Origin: Defluviicoccus sp.
GTDB lineage: Bacteria; Pseudomonadota; Alphaproteobacteria; MPNO01
Reading direction: 5' to 3'
Assembly (NCBI GenBank): GCA_028820945.1
Contig: JAPPHW010000442.1
Coordinates: 1-6,729, forward strand
Length of the DNA: 6,729 bases
The position numbers were made by a program, and so were the translations under genes. Positions 5,705 through 6,729 of the stretch are shown here, piece by piece. Each line of letters begins with the position of its first letter. Position 1 is the first letter of the stretch. The notes below the pieces were generated by a model. That model did not search any database. It was not told where the DNA came from and saw nothing but the letters and a program-made list of their open reading frames with translations.

Positions 5705-6729
5705 TCAATTTCCGGCCGGCCGGGTTTCCGCGAAGGCGGCATCGCCGGTGGGGATCGGCGCGGGGGACGAGGCCTCGACCATCCCGGTGCCGCCCGCGGG
5801 CGCTCTTTTCTCCGCCGGGACATCCTCGCGGACATGCTCGGGCGTCGACCAGGCGAGGCCGGCGAAGCTCTCGCAGCGGCCGCAAACCGGGGTCCAGTGG
5901 CGCCAGACGGCGCCGCAGTCGCCGCACACCCAGGCCGGATCCGGCGCCGCCTCGGCGGCCGCGACCAGCCAGTGCCGCGCCGCTTCGGTGTCGCCGTGCT
6001 CGGCCTCCTCCGCGTCGGCCCGGAGCCGGCAAAGCCGCCCGTCGCGTCTCCCCGCTTCCTCCGCCTCGTCGAAATGCTTGCGCGCGGTGGCCCAGAGCTT
6101 CGCGTCGACGGCCGCGGCGGCGAGGGCGAGGTGGCTCTCGACATGGCCGCTATTGTGGGCGGCCAGGCGTTCCATCCGCCGCATCCGGGCGATCGCGTCC
6201 TCCCCCGCGTGGATCGAGAGATAGAGCCGCGCGAGTTCCGGGTGGGGCGTGTGGCCCCACGCGTCCCGGATCAGCTTCGCCGCCTGGCGGCCGCGACCGC
6301 CGCCGATCAGCAGCCCGGCGTGGCGTAGCGTCGCGGGCAGGAAGTCGGGGTCGAGGCTGCTCGCGCGCCGGGCGAAGTCCAGCGCCGCCTTGGACTCCCC
6401 GGCCTCGCCCGCGGCGCCGGAGCATGCGAGGAGCACGACCACGCGCTGCCGCCTGCCATCCTCGCCGGTCAGGATCCCGTGCCGGATCGCTGCCTCCACG
6501 GTGGTCAGTGCCTCGCGCCAGAGACTCTGCCGAATCTGGAGATCGAGCAGCGTGGTCGCCGCCCATGACGTCTTCGGGCGGATCGCGTAGGCGCGCTTCG
6601 CGTATTCCAGCGCCGCAGCCTGGTTGCCCTCCTTGCGGGCCGCGAGGATCAGGCCGCGCAGCCCGAGGAACGCTGTCTCCGGCCGGTCCAGCATGTCGGC
6701 GAAGTGCTTGCGCGCGGCGGCCTCGTCGC
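5705..6729 (-). CDS. hemY: Heme biosynthesis-associated TPR protein HemY, C-terminal part (5' end outside window)
   Basis: This is an inner-membrane-anchored TPR protein encoded with heme genes in many Proteobacteria. Its precise role in porphyrin metabolism is unresolved, and it is unrelated to the Bacillus protoporphyrinogen oxidase of the same name. The frame is open to the window edge; 340 residues are visible and the N-terminal membrane anchor is missing. At the left of the visible protein ARKHFADM, then RPETAFLGLRGLILAA and ALEYAKRAYAIRPKTSW match the HemY N-domain (PF07219). Helical TPR-like repeats follow. The C-terminal region has WVCGDCGAVWRHWTPVCGRC, a CX2C-X10-CX2C zinc ribbon typical of alphaproteobacterial members (bases about 5873-5928). 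A Pro/Ala-rich tail of about 40 residues ends the protein. In relatives it follows hemC, hemD and a mitofilin-like gene; those would lie beyond 6729. The tRNA-Thr follows it. Confidence 0.88.
   Translation of the reverse strand, partial: DEAAARKHFADMLDRPETAFLGLRGLILAARKEGNQAAALEYAKRAYAIRPKTSWAATTLLDLQIRQSLWREALTTVEAAIRHGILTGEDGRRQRVVVLLACSGAAGEAGESKAALDFARRASSLDPDFLPATLRHAGLLIGGGRGRQAAKLIRDAWGHTPHPELARLYLSIHAGEDAIARMRRMERLAAHNSGHVESHLALAAAAVDAKLWATARKHFDEAEEAGRRDGRLCRLRADAEEAEHGDTEAARHWLVAAAEAAPDPAWVCGDCGAVWRHWTPVCGRCESFAGLAWSTPEHVREDVPAEKRAPAGGTGMVEASSPAPIPTGDAAFAETRPAGN

Overview
The window is GC-rich chromosomal DNA with tightly packed genes. It looks like an alphaproteobacterium, possibly of the Rhodospirillales type. 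The reasons are a HemY protein carrying a C-terminal four-cysteine zinc ribbon, a tRNA-Thr with an encoded CCA end, the codon bias, and the style of the zinc-uptake genes. That assignment is an inference; no rRNA or other taxonomic marker is present.

Layout from left to right. At 1-659 (+) lies the C-terminal part of a Pit-type inorganic phosphate transporter, followed 11 bases later by a GPP34 (GOLPH3/Vps74-like) protein at 671-1312 (+). Converging on this pair is a three-gene minus-strand zinc-uptake operon: an outer-membrane beta-barrel protein with acidic/histidine-rich loops (4489 down to 3029), a ZnuA-type substrate-binding lipocalin-free periplasmic protein (3025-2102), and an ABC-3 family permease (about 2094-1357). 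Divergent from it is the zinc-uptake repressor Zur (4736-5230, +). The 246-base spacer between them holds an AT-rich perfect inverted repeat, 4579-4596, that reads as a Zur operator. A non-coding stretch follows (5231-5567), then tRNA-Thr(CGT) on the minus strand (5568-5643) and the C-terminal part of HemY (5705 to beyond the window end, minus).

How the parts fit together. Under zinc starvation Zur would release the operator. The outer-membrane protein would then help zinc cross or gather at the outer membrane, the binding protein would capture it in the periplasm, and the permease would move it inward. The ATPase subunit that must power the permease is not encoded in this operon. Position 1357 is followed almost directly by the convergent GPP34 gene, so the ATPase must come from elsewhere.

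I do not see a wholly new system. The points most worth a second look are the incomplete ABC locus, the metal-binding-like loops of the outer-membrane protein, the permease that lacks any normal start codon near its expected N-terminus, and the pairing of a GOLPH3-like protein with a phosphate transporter.
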